Position numbers and translations under genes: made by a program
Part shown: in pieces, positions 36,291-47,887 of the stretch
How positions within the stretch are numbered: position 1 is the stretch's first letter
How the letters are laid out: every line of letters starts with the position of its first letter
Assembly (NCBI GenBank): GCA_963922205.1
Contig: CAWUHX010000318.1
Location: 248,001 to 312,000 of the forward strand
DNA from: Romanomermis culicivorax
Taxonomy: Eukaryota > Nematoda > Enoplea > Mermithida > Mermithidae
DNA length: 64,000 bases
Direction: 5' to 3'
Notes under the pieces: model-generated
What the model saw: only the letters and a program-made list of their open reading frames with translations
What the model was told of the DNA's origin: nothing
The model's database searches: none

Positions 36291-37241
36291 GTGTTTTTTT
36301 CGCACGAGCTGTTTTGCACGGTGCAAAAAAATTACCAAAAAAGTTTTTTTTTGTACTATAAACTTTTTTTTGTACTATAAACAGGGTTTTTTGTACATGA
36401 CCCATTTGCACATGTACAAACAGCAGCCAACATTTCATTGGTACAATTTGTACATAGCAAAAATAGGTATAAATAAGTAACCTGTGTTATTCTACGTCAT
36501 GGCCAAAGACTAATAACCAAATCAGTGTAACTTTCTAATTTTATTTATAACTACTGACATTAAAAATGAGCAAAAAACTGAAATTTTCCAGTTTCAAGTC
36601 TAGTTTACAAGCATTGTGGAACAAATTATCTAGAAAACTGTCCAATAGAATTATAAATTTGCATTAGATGATAAATCGATGGTAAAGTCCTCTATGATGA
36701 CAAGTGAAAGCCCAAAAAAGATGTTAATCTTTCCGGCGCCAAGCGCCGGAAAAATTTCTCGTCTATTGACATTCGGCGACGTAGCAAAATCAATTTTTCA
36801 AACATTTATTTCAAGAATTAGATTCAAATTTTGAGTTCAAAAGTCGTAAATTTTAGAATTTTATCATTTGAAAAAATTTAAAACCAGTAATTTATTCGTT
36901 GACTCTCATGAACTTGGCCGAAAAGATATGAGTGGAAGAGATATGGGCGGAAAGAATTTCCGAAAACTACTTCATGAAGCTTCTGAATTGATTTTACATT
37001 AAGAAAGGAATAATCGCTTCAACAATTTTTAAGACTTGACGTATTGATCTTTCTCAAAGAATGTTTCGAGGAAAAACTGTGAATCTTCATTAAATATCAA
37101 GATAATATTGAAGATTACCATTTAAAACATGAGATAATACGTTTGGGATGATAAAAACTATTGTACATTAAATGATGGGTGAAGTTAGACATTTTGAAAG
37201 CCGCGTCTGAGCTATGAAATACATATTAATGATTATTAAAG
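36290..37241. mobile_element. Fragment(s) of CAGTG-ended elements with TTTGCAC and TTTGTAC words
   Basis: Begins CAGTGTTTTTTTCGCACG, with the hairpin TTTTGCAC-G-GTGCAAAA at 36312-36328. A second end (CAGGGTTTTTTGTACATG, near 36383) with GTACAAA words lies inside it, implying nesting. A GC hairpin is at 36733. The opposite TTTGCAC word pair reappears near 38068-38145, so the outer element may span about 1.8 kb and contain later insertions. Confidence 0.5.
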
Positions 37242-37689
37242 GGGTCTTTTTAACAATTTTACCCCCACCGTTTTTTTTGCTTCCATTCAGTTTATCATTG
37301 CTTTTTCAAATGGCATTACTGAGTTATTTTAATAATTTCGATTTTCATCGATTTCTGTGATTAGCGAGTAGGCATTTGTTTTCCTTTAAAATTTTCCTTA
37401 GGCTTAGGCTTAGCGTACAGCAGCTGCGCCCCAAGGGCGCAGCGCTGTTGAGGCTCTTCCAAATGAAGTTGTTAGTTTAAATAGTATCAAGGGTCGGTGG
37501 AATGATTATTTTCAGTCTTGTTTAGTTGTGCCTGCTTGGTCGAGTGGATATGACACTTGCCTTTGAAACGCCAGATTCTGAGTTCGATTTCGGTTGCTAC
37601 GTAAATTTTCTTAAGTTTCTGTGCTTTCTTACACAGGAAAAGCGTGAAAAACAAAAAAAACCGTGGGGGTAAAATTGTTAAAATGGTCC
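37242..37689. mobile_element. MITE (448 bp) with duplication TATTAAAG and an internal tRNA-like segment
   Basis: TATTAAAG is exact on both sides (37234-37241, 37690-37697). The ends are inverted: GGGTCTTTTTAACAATTTTA at the left against GGACCATTTTAACAATTTTA from the right, continuing through ACCCCCAC and GTTTTTTTT. At 37534-37604 there is a tRNA-like segment (TGGTCGAGTGGATATGACAC, then GAGTTCGATTTC). A related uninterrupted sequence at 37947-37980 (GATTATTAAAGTTATACCCG) serves as an empty site. Confidence 0.85.
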
Positions 37690-39402
37690 TATTAAAGTTA
37701 TAACCGGTGCAAAGCGCCGGGAAATTTTGAGATTATGACCTTCTAAAATGCACCAACTTGATGTGTTGATCTTTCTCTAAAAATGTGTGAAGGAAAAATG
37801 GGTATCTTCATTAAATATATAGATATAATATTGAAGATCGCCAATTAGACACGAAATAATACGTTTAAGACGATGAAAACTATTAAAAATTAGTGATAAG
37901 TGAAGGTAGACTTGCTAAAAGCCGCGCCTGAGCTTGACAATAAATATTAAAGATTATTAAAGTTATACCCGGCGCGAAGTGCCGGAAAATTTTGAGATTC
38001 GGACCTACTAAAATGCATCAAAATGCATCTTTTCTATATGAAAACACCACATTTGATAAATCTTTTTTTGCACGGTGCAAAAAACCTGAAAAAAAAGTTC
38101 TGCACGAGCTGAAAAAGTTTTGCACAGTGCAAAAAAAACTTTGACTTATTCATTTATACTATAGTGAATTGTAGTTATTTTCATTTAGTTTTAGATTTAA
38201 AGTAAGTGTTTTACAGGCTCTAAAATAATGAAACATCGAAAATTTTCCGGCGCTTCGCGCCGGATCTTATTATATTACTTTTCAAATTGGTCTATTACCT
38301 GTTTTTCTACAAATCCAATTTTCTGGGGAAAAGAATTCTCGACAAAGGGAAAAAATATGGGGGTTCGATTTCGATATGGAAAAGATGAATTTTGGTGCAT
38401 TTAAGAGATCAAAATCTCATTTTTTTAATTTTTTGTAGCTATAATTTTAAATATGGAGCCAAGTTTGAATTCATGATCATAATGGCGGTGATTTTCATAA
38501 ATTTCAACTTTAATTTGAATTGTCAAACTTATGAAAGTATCAACATATTTTTTTGTTTTTTGAACCTTGTATGTTTATCGAATAAGTTGTCCTTAAATTG
38601 ATTTTCCGACATTTTAGAGTGTCAAAATCTAAAAAAAATTTCGTTGCGTAGCGCCGGAAAGATATAGGAAACAACAGAAGAATAAGAACAGAAGCTGCAT
38701 TTTCAAAACCCTATACTATAGGAAATGACCTTAAATAGTATCTTGGAAGGTTTGTGCAAAAATAAACGAAATATCGTGTTTTTCGCATAAAAAATTTTCT
38801 TTGCACAAAGATTTCTAGGCCGATCTTTTTACGTGTAGAAAGAAGCCTGTAACCGAAAATGCTGGCTGGAAATCAAATTTACAACAGTAATTTTTTTAGT
38901 TCGTATCAACTGATTGAATAATTATATAATTTAATTATATAGTACGTTCTACAGTGTGTTACAAGCCTGTTTATTCTTCAATTAAAAATTTTTGGCTCCC
39001 AAAATTTCAATTTGCCCCCTAAAAATTTAGGTCTAAGAGCCATTTGGCCCCTGGTTTTCAAACCAAAAAAAAACCCGGGGGTCTTTGGCAAATCTTTTCG
39101 AGGGATTACCATATGGCCGACGATTTTTGGGAGGGGTTCCTATGGGAATTCCCCCAAGAGGAGCAAATTAAAGAGGGAGTCTCGAAAGAGCGAAAGTTCA
39201 AAAGAGACATCCTCAAAAGAGCGATTCTCAATAGTGTGGATCTTCAAAGGAGAGATTCAGAAAGATTCTCGAGGGTGGATGGCGATTAGTTGTCAATGAA
39301 TAGCCAAAAGAGGTATTTTCAGAAGAATGAATCCTCTCCTCAAATTTTTAGAAAGAAGAATACACAATAGAAGAATTCTCAAGAAAGTGAAGACATGGCA
39401 CG
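37690..39402. other. Element fragments with GC hairpins; no gene
   Basis: GC hairpins lie at 37702, 37968, 38247 (perfect) and 38643. TTTGCAC/GTGCAAA palindromes lie at 38068-38145. 39000-39160 is a partial TACATGTA-family interior and 39165-39385 is a GAGCGATTCTCAA-type minisatellite. Small frames here are not supported. Confidence 0.5.
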
Positions 39403-39827
39403 CATACATGTAACTGGGGGTGGGAAGTGCTATGGGAACCCCCCCCCCCCAGAAATCGTCGACCATATGGCTAGCCATTGGGCGACCCACCCCCCAGTAT
39501 TTTCCAATCCTATGGCTAGCTATATGGTAGTCATAGGGTCCCCCATACTTTGGGTCGGAAAAATATTGAGAAATTTCAATTTTTTGATGAAAAATGTCAA
39601 TTTTTGAACAAAAAATGGTCAAAAACGTCAATTTTCTCAGCGCTTTGTGCCATAAATACATTTTTTCGGCCTTTTTAGAAAAAATTACAATTTTTCGGAC
39701 TTTTTTCCTGAAAAAATCGATTTTTTTTCTTCAGAGACCCGTCCATCCAAATTTTTGGGAATTACTGACCCCCGGCCCGAAAAAAGTGACCCGACCACCC
39801 AGGCCTCGGGGGCCCGTCACATGTATG
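39403..39827 (-). mobile_element. TACATGTA-family MITE (425 bp), duplication ATGGCACG
   Basis: ATGGCACG is exact on both sides (39395-39402, 39828-39835). Ends CATACATGTAACTGGGG and CGTCACATGTATG. It carries CCATATGG, GCTAGC and a hairpin variant near 39640. Confidence 0.92.
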
Positions 39828-39859
39828 ATGGCACGGCAAGAATTTTGCGCAGCAGAGCA

Positions 39860-40252
39860 CACATGTAACGGGGGCCCGATGTCTAGGTGGGGGTCGGACA
39901 GCTTTTTTGAGGCCGGGGCTCACTAATTCCCCAAAACTTTAAGGAAGGGGTCTATGTATGAATAAAAAAAAATCGATTTTTCCACCAAAAAAGTCCGAAA
40001 ACGGTTCGTAACATAGTAAAAATGATAAAAAATGTATTAATGGCGCGAAGTGCCGAGAAAATTGACGTTTTTGACCATGTTTTGTTCAAAAATTGATATT
40101 TTTATCAAAAAATTGACATTGAGGATTCCTATAACTACGATATGGCTAGCCACAAGATTGGAAAATCCTGAGGGGGGTCGCCAAACGGCTAGCCATATGG
40201 CCGACGACTTGTGGGAGGGTACCAATAGCACTCCCCCCAATTATATGTATAT
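39860..40252 (+). mobile_element. TACATGTA-family MITE, second copy in direct orientation
   Basis: Starts CACACATGTAACGGGGGCCC and ends near AATTATATGTATA, with hairpin GGCGCGAAGTGCC at about 40041. Only about 30 bp separates it from the inverted copy at 39403-39827, giving a head-to-head pair. No clear target duplication was seen, and the right end is degraded. Confidence 0.7.
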
Positions 40253-40289
40253 AAAGGAGAAGAGGGCCCTTGAACTTTTTATCGGGGAG

Positions 40290-41780
40290 GGAGGGTGAGA
40301 GGGGTAGGGGTCTGCGAGCAGGAAACCAAAAAAAAGTTCTGCCAGCTTATTTTTCATACAAAATATGCATAAAAATATCAAAAAAGCTGTCTTGGAAAAG
40401 TTCAGGGGGGTGTTTGATGATTTTTTTCCGGGTGAGGGGGTGCCCAACGTCTCAGATAGGAGGCTTCACCCTCTACAATCCCACTATGTGCATGTACGGC
40501 GAATACCAAAAAGAGCGATTCTCCAATAGAGAAAAACAATCTGAAGTACATATATCATATTGTATAAATAAACGAAATTGCGGTAACATTTTTACGCAAA
40601 TGACTAGAATGTTTGAAAATTTGAAAAAATCAAATCTTGTTTTATTAATAGCGATTATCAGGCTTTTTTCCGCACAGTGTTGAGTTATACGAGGTCGTTG
40701 GACTTTGTTATATGTCGATTTCGTGTCCCTCACAGAGAAAAATGTCAAAATCTTGCGACGCTTCGCGCCGGTCAAAAACGGTCATTGTTTTCCATCAGAC
40801 ATGGCCATAAGCATCTACTTCCACTCACTACTTAACATTCAGCAGTTCCAATCAACTGAATTGTACCTCATCTCTTTTTCATTAGTTACAAGAAAACATT
40901 TTGCCGATAAATACGATTTTTTTTCAATCTTTACAATTTTTTCTCTCGTCTCGTTTGGTGCACCGTTTTTCTCCTCAATGGCATCTTTTAGGGAACAAAA
41001 TTTCGAAATAAGGAAAAAATTTCGGGCATTTTTTCATGAGAAAAATTTTTTTTCACTTCAAAACCGAAAAGACTCATTTTGGTGAATAGCAGAAGGTCAA
41101 AACCTCAAAATTTTCCGCCGGTCATGAGATTGCTTTCTATCAGGCGCGGCCGTTAGCATATCTACCTCCACCTACTGATTAACCTTCATTAGTTATTATC
41201 AATTGAATTACTTCATCCCTTTTTTACTAGTTTAGTCAAGAGTCAATAATTCGCTGATAATTGAGATTTTTCATCACTTCTGAGAACTTTATTCTCTCGC
41301 TCCGTTTGAAGTTTTCCAACGTTTTGAAACTGAACCTTCGCAATCTGTGATTGAAAGACGATAAAAACATCATTACAAGACTGTAAATTTAGAGATTCTA
41401 TCCGGGAATAATTGTTGGGAACATAAATTTTTCAGCATTTTGGAACACAAAAATTCGAAAATTCTATTTTCATTGTCATGAAGATTCATTTTCCAGCCTT
41501 TAAGAATGTAAAAACCTGAAAATTTTCCTAGCACTGGGCGCCGAAAAAATTTTTTTGCTCGGTTACGACCCTGTGAATATAGGTAGGTACGTTTTAAAGA
41601 ACACTGTCAAGAAATAAGTTTACAATAATACATTTCTCAATAATGCTCAATACAATCACTAATAACTTGATCACTACTGTAAAAAAAGATAAACTACTGT
41701 GCGCTAATAAAATTTTTGGCGCTAATGGGTGTGCCGCTAAAAAAACACTGGTTCAGACTACAACAAAGTTGTATGAAACA
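40290..41780. other. Dispersed repeat fragments between MITE and retroelement
   Basis: 40290-40500 is the partner of 28440-28625. GC hairpins lie at 40754 and, degraded, at 41113. The block GGCGCGGCCGTTAGCATATC near 41142 matches 26554. An orphan CAGTG-type end (AAAAAAACACTG) is near 41742. No gene. Confidence 0.5.
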
Positions 41781-41785
41781 TTGAA

Positions 41786-43517
41786 ATGAAATGAAATGAA
41801 ATGAAATGAAAAATATTTATTGCTGTTACACAAAACAAAAACGAAAGAAAAATGCATAGTGAAATACATAATACAGTGTCATATAAAGAATAAGATTAGT
41901 AAATCGACTCGCAAGTAATGTAAATATTTTAAGAAATATAAAAATCACGCAGCAATAGGGTGCAAAGGTTACTTGAAAAGTAACAACTTACATGCACCCC
42001 CCAATTCGATTATCAAAGTTTAGAAGTTTAATTTTTTCTTTGAAACTGTGCAAACTGGGAGAATTAACGATATCAAAAGATAAAGAGTTCCAGACATTAA
42101 TATAACGGTTAAAAAAATCAAACTGGCAAGCAGTAGTATGAACTGACTTTATCGTCAATCTTAGATCATGATTACGACGCGTATTGTTGTTGTTTATACA
42201 GAAAAAGTCATCAGGATTTAGAATTGTTTTTTTGTGGATTATGTTGTACATGGTACAGAGGGCAGATTCTAATCTACGAATATCAAGCTTGCGTAGACCT
42301 AGCCTTTGAAGTCTATCTTCATAGGACAAACCTGATTTATGACCAAAAATCTTTCTGGTAAATCTACGTTGAACATTTTCAATGTAGCTTATGTCTGCTA
42401 AAAAATGTGGATTCCATACTGAACTACAGTATTCTAATATTGGACGTACATAAGTAACGAAAGCCTTTGCTAGAGTATTTTTCTCACGGGAGACGAAAGA
42501 CTTGAGAATTAATGTAGACCTATTATAGGCATTTTTCACAATGTATCTATAGTGTTCTTTAAACTTCATATTAGGAGATATAAGAATCCCCAAATCTTTA
42601 ACATAACTTGCGTTTGATGGGAGATGTTGGTAACAAAGTGTATATTGACAAGATGGGTTTTTTGCACCTAAATACAAGACATAACTCTTTGTAGTAGATA
42701 TAGGTAATTGCCAAGCAGTAGACCAATTTGAAAGAGTATCAAGGTCTTGTCGAAGAATCACAAAATTTGTTGATACATTGAAAATTTTTAGATCATCTGC
42801 AAAAAGAAAAATTTCACTTTTGATATTGTCAATAATGTCATTTATGTACAAAAGAAACAAGGTTGGACCTAATACACTACCTTGGGGCACACCACTAGAC
42901 ACTTTGAGCTGAGATGATAGGGAGTTTCCAATTTTGACCCTTTGAAATCTATTCTTAAGAAAATTTGATATCCAGCTTAAAAGGGGACCAGAGAGACCAT
43001 ATTTAGAAAGTTTGAGAAGGAGCTTAGAATGAGAAACTGAGTCAAAGGCCTTGGCAAAGTCAATGTACACTATATCTAAGGAGTGTCCTTTGTCCAACTG
43101 ATTTAGCCGTGAGTTTTTACACTTGAGTAACTGTAGTTCGCAGGATCTATGTTTTAGGAAACCAAACTGTTGATCTGCTAAAAGGTTATGCTGATGAAGG
43201 AAACTTAAAATTTTATTATTAATAATTTTTTCCATAATTTTGCATGGGACTGAACATAGGGAAACAGGACGATAATTTTCAACCAGGGCTGGGTCACTTT
43301 TTTTGAAAATAGGAACAACAGTTGCAAAATTCCATAACTTAGGAAGGTGGCTCGTCTGGAAAGAAACTTCAAAAATTGATGAAAGTGATTGGGCCAAATG
43401 TGTAGCAAGTTTTTTGATCAAAAAAGCACAAAGATTGTCAGGTCCCAGTGCAGTGGATGGCTTGATGCTTTTTATGGCTGCTAAAACGATTGGAATGGTG
43501 AAAGATACTGATGGTTA
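41786..43517 (-). mobile_element. 5'-truncated non-LTR retrotransposon (CR1/Jockey-like) with (TTTCA)n tail
   Basis: A continuous frame from 43517 down to a stop at 41988 (about 509 codons) starts in the RT domain (SIKPSTALGPDNL). It contains NYRPVSL, DFAKAFDSVSHSKL, SGVPQGSVLGPTLF and the catalytic FADD (FLFADDLKIF), followed by the usual C-terminal region. The endonuclease and first ORF are missing. The 3' end carries about five TTTCA units (41786-41813), typical of CR1-like elements that end in short repeats. The frame has no stops, so this copy is much younger than the 22186-24292 remnant, although the 5' truncation makes it non-autonomous. Confidence 0.88.
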
Positions 43518-44276
43518 GCCGCTTTTCTTTTGAATCAGCTAACCGACCGAAAAACCAGCTTGAGGTCAACGATGTTTTATAAATTCGGGCGAAACGGTCA
43601 TAAAGTGATAAATAGAGTCCCGGTTAGAAGTACTGATTTTTTTTGGATATTTGATATTCTAGAACGCTGGAAAATGAATCTTTTCAACATTTATTTTCTG
43701 GATAAGCGTTCTAATTTTGCAGTCAGTTCAATCATTTCTCATAGTGGGAAAAAATGCAAAAATTCATATTGAAAGCATACGACTAAACTTGAAAATGTTT
43801 GCAAGCAACCAAAAATTTGGATTCTTTAATCATCAAGAACGTCTGCCACTTCCCAAACTGATGGTGGTTATATTAGTTGCCTAATGGAAAAAATTTCAAA
43901 AAGTTCAAAAATCCTTTGAAGCCGCAGAAAAATTTTGTGAAAAAGTCGAAAAAATATTCATGTTCGTCAAATACTTAGACTAAATGCAACATCAAAGCTA
44001 AAATGATTAAACCACGAGATGAGACTTTCTAGGCGTTAACTAGTAAATGGAGTAAACATATCCCACTTGAGCCGGATTATAGCAAACAATGATAAAAATG
44101 ATCGGCGCGAAGTGCCGGAAAATTTTGAGAACCTTTCTAAAATGCACGGGAATGCATCTTTCCAACTTAAAAACCCCGAATTTCTACTCGTTATTTTTTC
44201 CTTATCTCCAGATTTTTTCGCCAAAAACACGAATCTGGCGAGAAAATGAGAATAGTGCTTCACACTATGAAAATTT

Positions 44277-44342
44277 CAGGACCCGGGTACCCGGTCTTCA
44301 GGGTACCCGAGTTACCCGGGTATTTCGGGTACCCGGGTGCTG
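44277..44342. repeat. GGGTACCCG palindrome cluster
   Basis: Five or six copies of GGGTACCC(G) lie within 65 bp. A GC hairpin variant (CGGCGCGAAGTGCCGG) lies about 170 bp upstream. Confidence 0.8.
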
Positions 44343-45099
44343 TATGCGAGTTGTTAAGTCAGTGAATGAACGCAATTCATGAAAACTTTAAGAAAATTTT
44401 AAGGTAAGAACCTTGCAAAATTTCAAGAGACAAAAGTTATGACAGAACAATAGCACATTTTGTTCAGACGAACGCTACACTTTCAATCAAATCATGGTAG
44501 CCTGGTCATTCATCACAACTATTTGATGAATCTATTTCCAAACCAGCCATCTCGCTAGGTTCAGGCTTTACTGTCTCTATCGGTTCATCATCGTCCGTTT
44601 CTGATTCAGAAATGTTTCGTTTTATGGATGAGCTGCATATATATTGCAAATCCACGTGTCATCAGACCCCAGATCAACTTCAAAATAATTATAGACAAAA
44701 CTTTTTTTTGTAGACATAGGAATAAGCGTAAAAAAGACGACCAATCGGGAATAAAAAAATTGAATAATGTGTTTTCCTCCTTAACTTTTCATGCCCCTTC
44801 CATCTTATACACAATGCATCTTAACTTTTATTATTTTCTGGAACGGTATCCAGTACCAATATTTCATACCAGCAAAATTTCATTTCTCGATGTCTTTTTC
44901 ATGTCTCCTTCCCGTGCTGCATTGTTAAAACCCATAGTTTTTTTGTTGCTAAAAATACACTACAATGACTTTTTGTGAGCCATATAAGCGGCTATGTTAA
45001 ACAATGAGTAGATGGACCTCCTAAAATGCACCAAAATGCATCTTTTCAATATGAAAACCCCAAATTTTTCTTCCACATTTATGGAAAGGCCTCAAAAAA

Positions 45100-45160
45100 T
45101 TTTTCCACAGTCTAGATTTTTTTCCACATTATAAAGCAAATGTGGAAAAAAAAACAGTGG
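45100..45160. repeat. TTTCCACAT/ATGTGGAAA palindrome at a CAGTG end
   Basis: TTTTTCCACAT and ATGTGGAAAAA pair as an 11-bp stem around a ~10-bp loop, followed by AAAAAACAGTG. The same word occurs at 24565-24635 and 26145-26210. This is a further palindromic word in the same scaffold; no duplication was identified. Confidence 0.5.
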
Positions 45161-45367
45161 GCGCGACCCCTGCTATGAGGTTGTCTACACAGCGAAAATG
45201 ACCTGCTGATCTTAAATAGTTATCAAATGCCATACTCTGATCAGAGTCGCCCCTGATCAAAGTCACCTTACTTCACTTTACCTTAAAGGAAAGGATAAAT
45301 TCATGGCAAATCTGTCGTTAAAATGCTTTCTCTCAGCTCTTGTAGAACACCAATATATTCTTCATCA

Positions 45368-45818
45368 CATACATGTAACGGAGCTCCGAGGTCTGGGGGG
45401 GGGGGGGTTGGAGCACTTTTTTGGGGCCGGGGGTCAGTAATTCCCAAAATTTTGGGGGGAGGGGTCCCTGAAGGAAAAAAAAATTCGATTTTTTCCATGA
45501 AAAATGTCCGAAAACGGTTTAAAAAGTAGTAATTTTTGTCTAAAAAATGATAAAATATGTACTTATGGCGCGAAGCGTAGAGAAAATTGACGTTTTTGAC
45601 CATTTTTTGTTCAAAAATTGACATTTTTCATAGAAAAAATGACATTTTTCAGTATTTTTCCGACTAAAACTATGAGGGTCCCTAGGGCTACCATATGGCT
45701 AGCCATAGGATTGGAAAATCCTGGGAGGGCGGTCGCCGAATGGCTAGCCATATGGTCGACGATTTCTGGGGGGGGGGGTTCCCATAGCACTTCCCCCCCC
45801 CCCCCAATTACATGTATG
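45368..45818 (+). mobile_element. TACATGTA-family MITE (451 bp)
   Basis: Very similar to 22560-22999. Flanks CTTCATCA and GTTCATCA match at 7 of 8, with one extra base at the right. The surrounding sequence matches 26740-26800 (AGAACACCAATATGTTCTTT and on), where no MITE is present, so that locus is a paralogous empty site. Confidence 0.88.
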
Positions 45819-45930
45819 CGTTCATCAGCTCGTTTTGACTAACATAACCAGAATTTTCTCAATTTTTTCCTAATTTTCGCAGGAATCCGAAAGCTTATGC
45901 TCCTAAAATGCATAAAAAAGCATCCGTAGG

Positions 45931-46006
45931 CCATACCTGTACTTGGGGGGGGGGGGGGTTGGGGGCGGAACCCCCCCCCCCAACCCACTCCCAAGTACAG
46001 GTATGG
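45931..46006. repeat. 76-bp hairpin element with G-run/C-run arms
   Basis: CCATACCTGTACTTGGG at the left is exactly mirrored by CCCAAGTACAGGTATGG at the right. Between them lie runs of more than ten G and then more than ten C. The whole segment can fold into one long hairpin. No target duplication is evident. Confidence 0.8.
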
Positions 46007-47143
46007 TGCCAATTGCACAAACGTCCGCGCAGAAAAAACGCTGTTTTGGCACTAAAAATTGTGGAAAAAATTCATGTGCGGAAAGAGCATATAGTAAGTC
46101 TTGCTTCAGGCCTCTCATTGCGGCAATCATGTGTACTTTAAGGTCAATTTTTGAGCTTCGGAAAAATTACTGCAGGTCGAACAAAAAGTATCATAAATTG
46201 GAAAAACAATGAAAATTGAATCTTCGGGAAATTCGTTCTATCTTGTACTCTGTGATTTCAGTCTTTTTAGATCCGTAAGCAAACTCAAGTATCGCATATC
46301 AAATGTCATGCATGTTCCATGTCACAGGCTGATTGAAATAATAGCTCAATCTAAACTATATTTCTGTGATTTTTCAAATATTGTTTTTTGTTCGATCAAA
46401 TCAGATTTTGATCAAATTTCGGAATGTCCCTAACTTCGGGAAATTTTTTCCGTCCAATTCACAACATTTCTGGTGCTTTGAGATTTTTCGCGGACCTTTC
46501 TTTTCTCAGAGAATTTTCAACTACGATAAGCTGCACCTTATATTTGGGTCACACATTCCTCACCCTGCAAATCTAGTCGCAATTCAAAAATTTGCGGCCT
46601 TTAAATACTTTTCTGTTATGACTATTTATTTTGTTTATAGGAGATTCAACATTGCATCGTTTACTCCATAAAATGGTGTAAAGTGGTGGTACAGCTGGCT
46701 GTTTGCCAATTCCTCAATTTTCATCCTCAAATCATGAAAGTAACGTTTTTAACCCACCTTTCAGTTTTTGATTAATATTTCGAATTTTAAATAATTTATC
46801 AGCTATTATACTTTCATCAAAATCAGTGATATAATTTTTTATGCAAAAATTCGGTTTTTAATTCGTGTTTATTGTGGTTAATATCAAATGATCTGCATTT
46901 TTGAGGATTTCTTATACATAATACTATAATGTTTTCAGAGTTTGTATGTTCTGTCGTATTTTGGAACTTTTAATAAATTACGAATTATTTCTTAAATTTT
47001 TCACAAATACGGGATTAGTCATTTGCTCTTTGTGGGTATCAACTTTTTCCACGCGAATTATTGGTGAAGCACATAAATTTTCATCGGCAGGCATTAATTG
47101 AGTCAAGAAATCAAGACTATATCGGGAGTTTTTGTCTGAAAAG
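46007..47143. other. Intergenic; nothing recognised
   Basis: AT-rich sequence with several short frames (up to about 100 codons) that lack domains or composition bias. Confidence 0.4.
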
Positions 47144-47147
47144 CACT

Positions 47148-47883
47148 TGTCACGTGTCGCACGTCCGTACATCACCCCTTCGTACCAGTCGCAACACCGG
47201 CTCGGTAGTTCAATCGGTAGAACGCTGCACTATAGTCAACGAGATCCGGGTTCGAATCCCGGTCGAGCAATATTTTTCGAAAACGGTGTTTGGCGATGGT
47301 TACGATGACAACGCGTTTACCCATTTTACGTGTCATGGCGAGGCTTGGATTGGTCCCACAATGGTGGGCCGCAGAACCTGCATCTTCAACGGACGAGGTC
47401 GTCCTTCTTTCAAGGGGGGGAATGTCACGTGTCGCACGTCCGTACATCACCCCTTCGTACCAGTCGCAACACCGGCTCGGTAGTTCAATCGGCAGAACGC
47501 TGCACTATAGTCAACGAGATCCGGGTTCGAATCCTGGTCGAGCAATATTTTTCGAAAACGGTGTTTGGCGATGGTTACGATGACAACGCGTTTACCCATT
47601 TACGTGTCATGGCGAGGCTTGGATTGGTCCCACATTGGTGGGCCGCAGAACCTGCATCTTCAACGGACGAGGTCGTCCTTCTTTCAAGGGGGGGAATGTC
47701 ACGTGTCGCACGTCCGTACATCACCCCTTCGTACCAGTCGCAACACCGGCTCGGTAGTTCAATCGGTAGAACGCTGCACTATAGTCAACGAGATCCGGGT
47801 TCGAATCCCGGTCGAGCAATATTTTTCGAAAACGGTGTTTGGCGATGGTTACGATGACAACGCGTTTACCCATTTACGTGTCA
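47148..47883 (+). mobile_element. TRIM-type mini-LTR retrotransposon, tandem LTR-int-LTR-int-LTR, with tRNA-like pol III promoter in each LTR
   Basis: Three LTRs (47148-47335, 47423-47609, 47697-47883; 188/187/187 bp) begin TGTCACGTG and end ACGTGTCA. Two 87-bp internal segments (47336-47422, 47610-47696) begin TGGCGAGGCTTGG, directly where a tRNA primer site would start, and end in the purine tract CAAGGGGGGGAA directly before the next LTR. CACT is duplicated outside (47144-47147, 47884-47887). Each LTR contains a tRNA-like segment with A-box-like TAGTTCAATCGG and a consensus B box GGTTCGAATCC. Long frames that run through the array are by-products of its 274-275-bp period. There is no coding capacity. 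TRIM structure is established knowledge; a tRNA-bearing LTR is the unusual part. Confidence 0.85.
47199..47269 (+). ncRNA. tRNA-like segment in LTR 1 (also at 47474 and 47748)
   Basis: The acceptor stem pairs at 6 of 7 positions (GGCTCGG with TCGAGCA). The D-arm is intact (GTTC/GAAC) and the T-arm perfect (CCGGG-TTCGAAT-CCCGG). The anticodon arm (CTGCA-CTATAGT-CAACG) does not pair. A functional tRNA is therefore unlikely, but the internal pol III promoter boxes are kept in all three copies. Confidence 0.65.
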
Positions 47884-47887
47884 CACT

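Noticed and set aside
41742-41754. Right end of a CAGTG MITE (AAAAAAACACTG) with GTTCAGAC as duplication
   Set aside because: No matching left end with GTTCAGAC was found in the window, so the element cannot be bounded.
47199-47269. Functional tRNA gene
   Set aside because: The anticodon stem does not pair (CTGCA against CAACG) in any of the three copies, and it sits inside LTRs.
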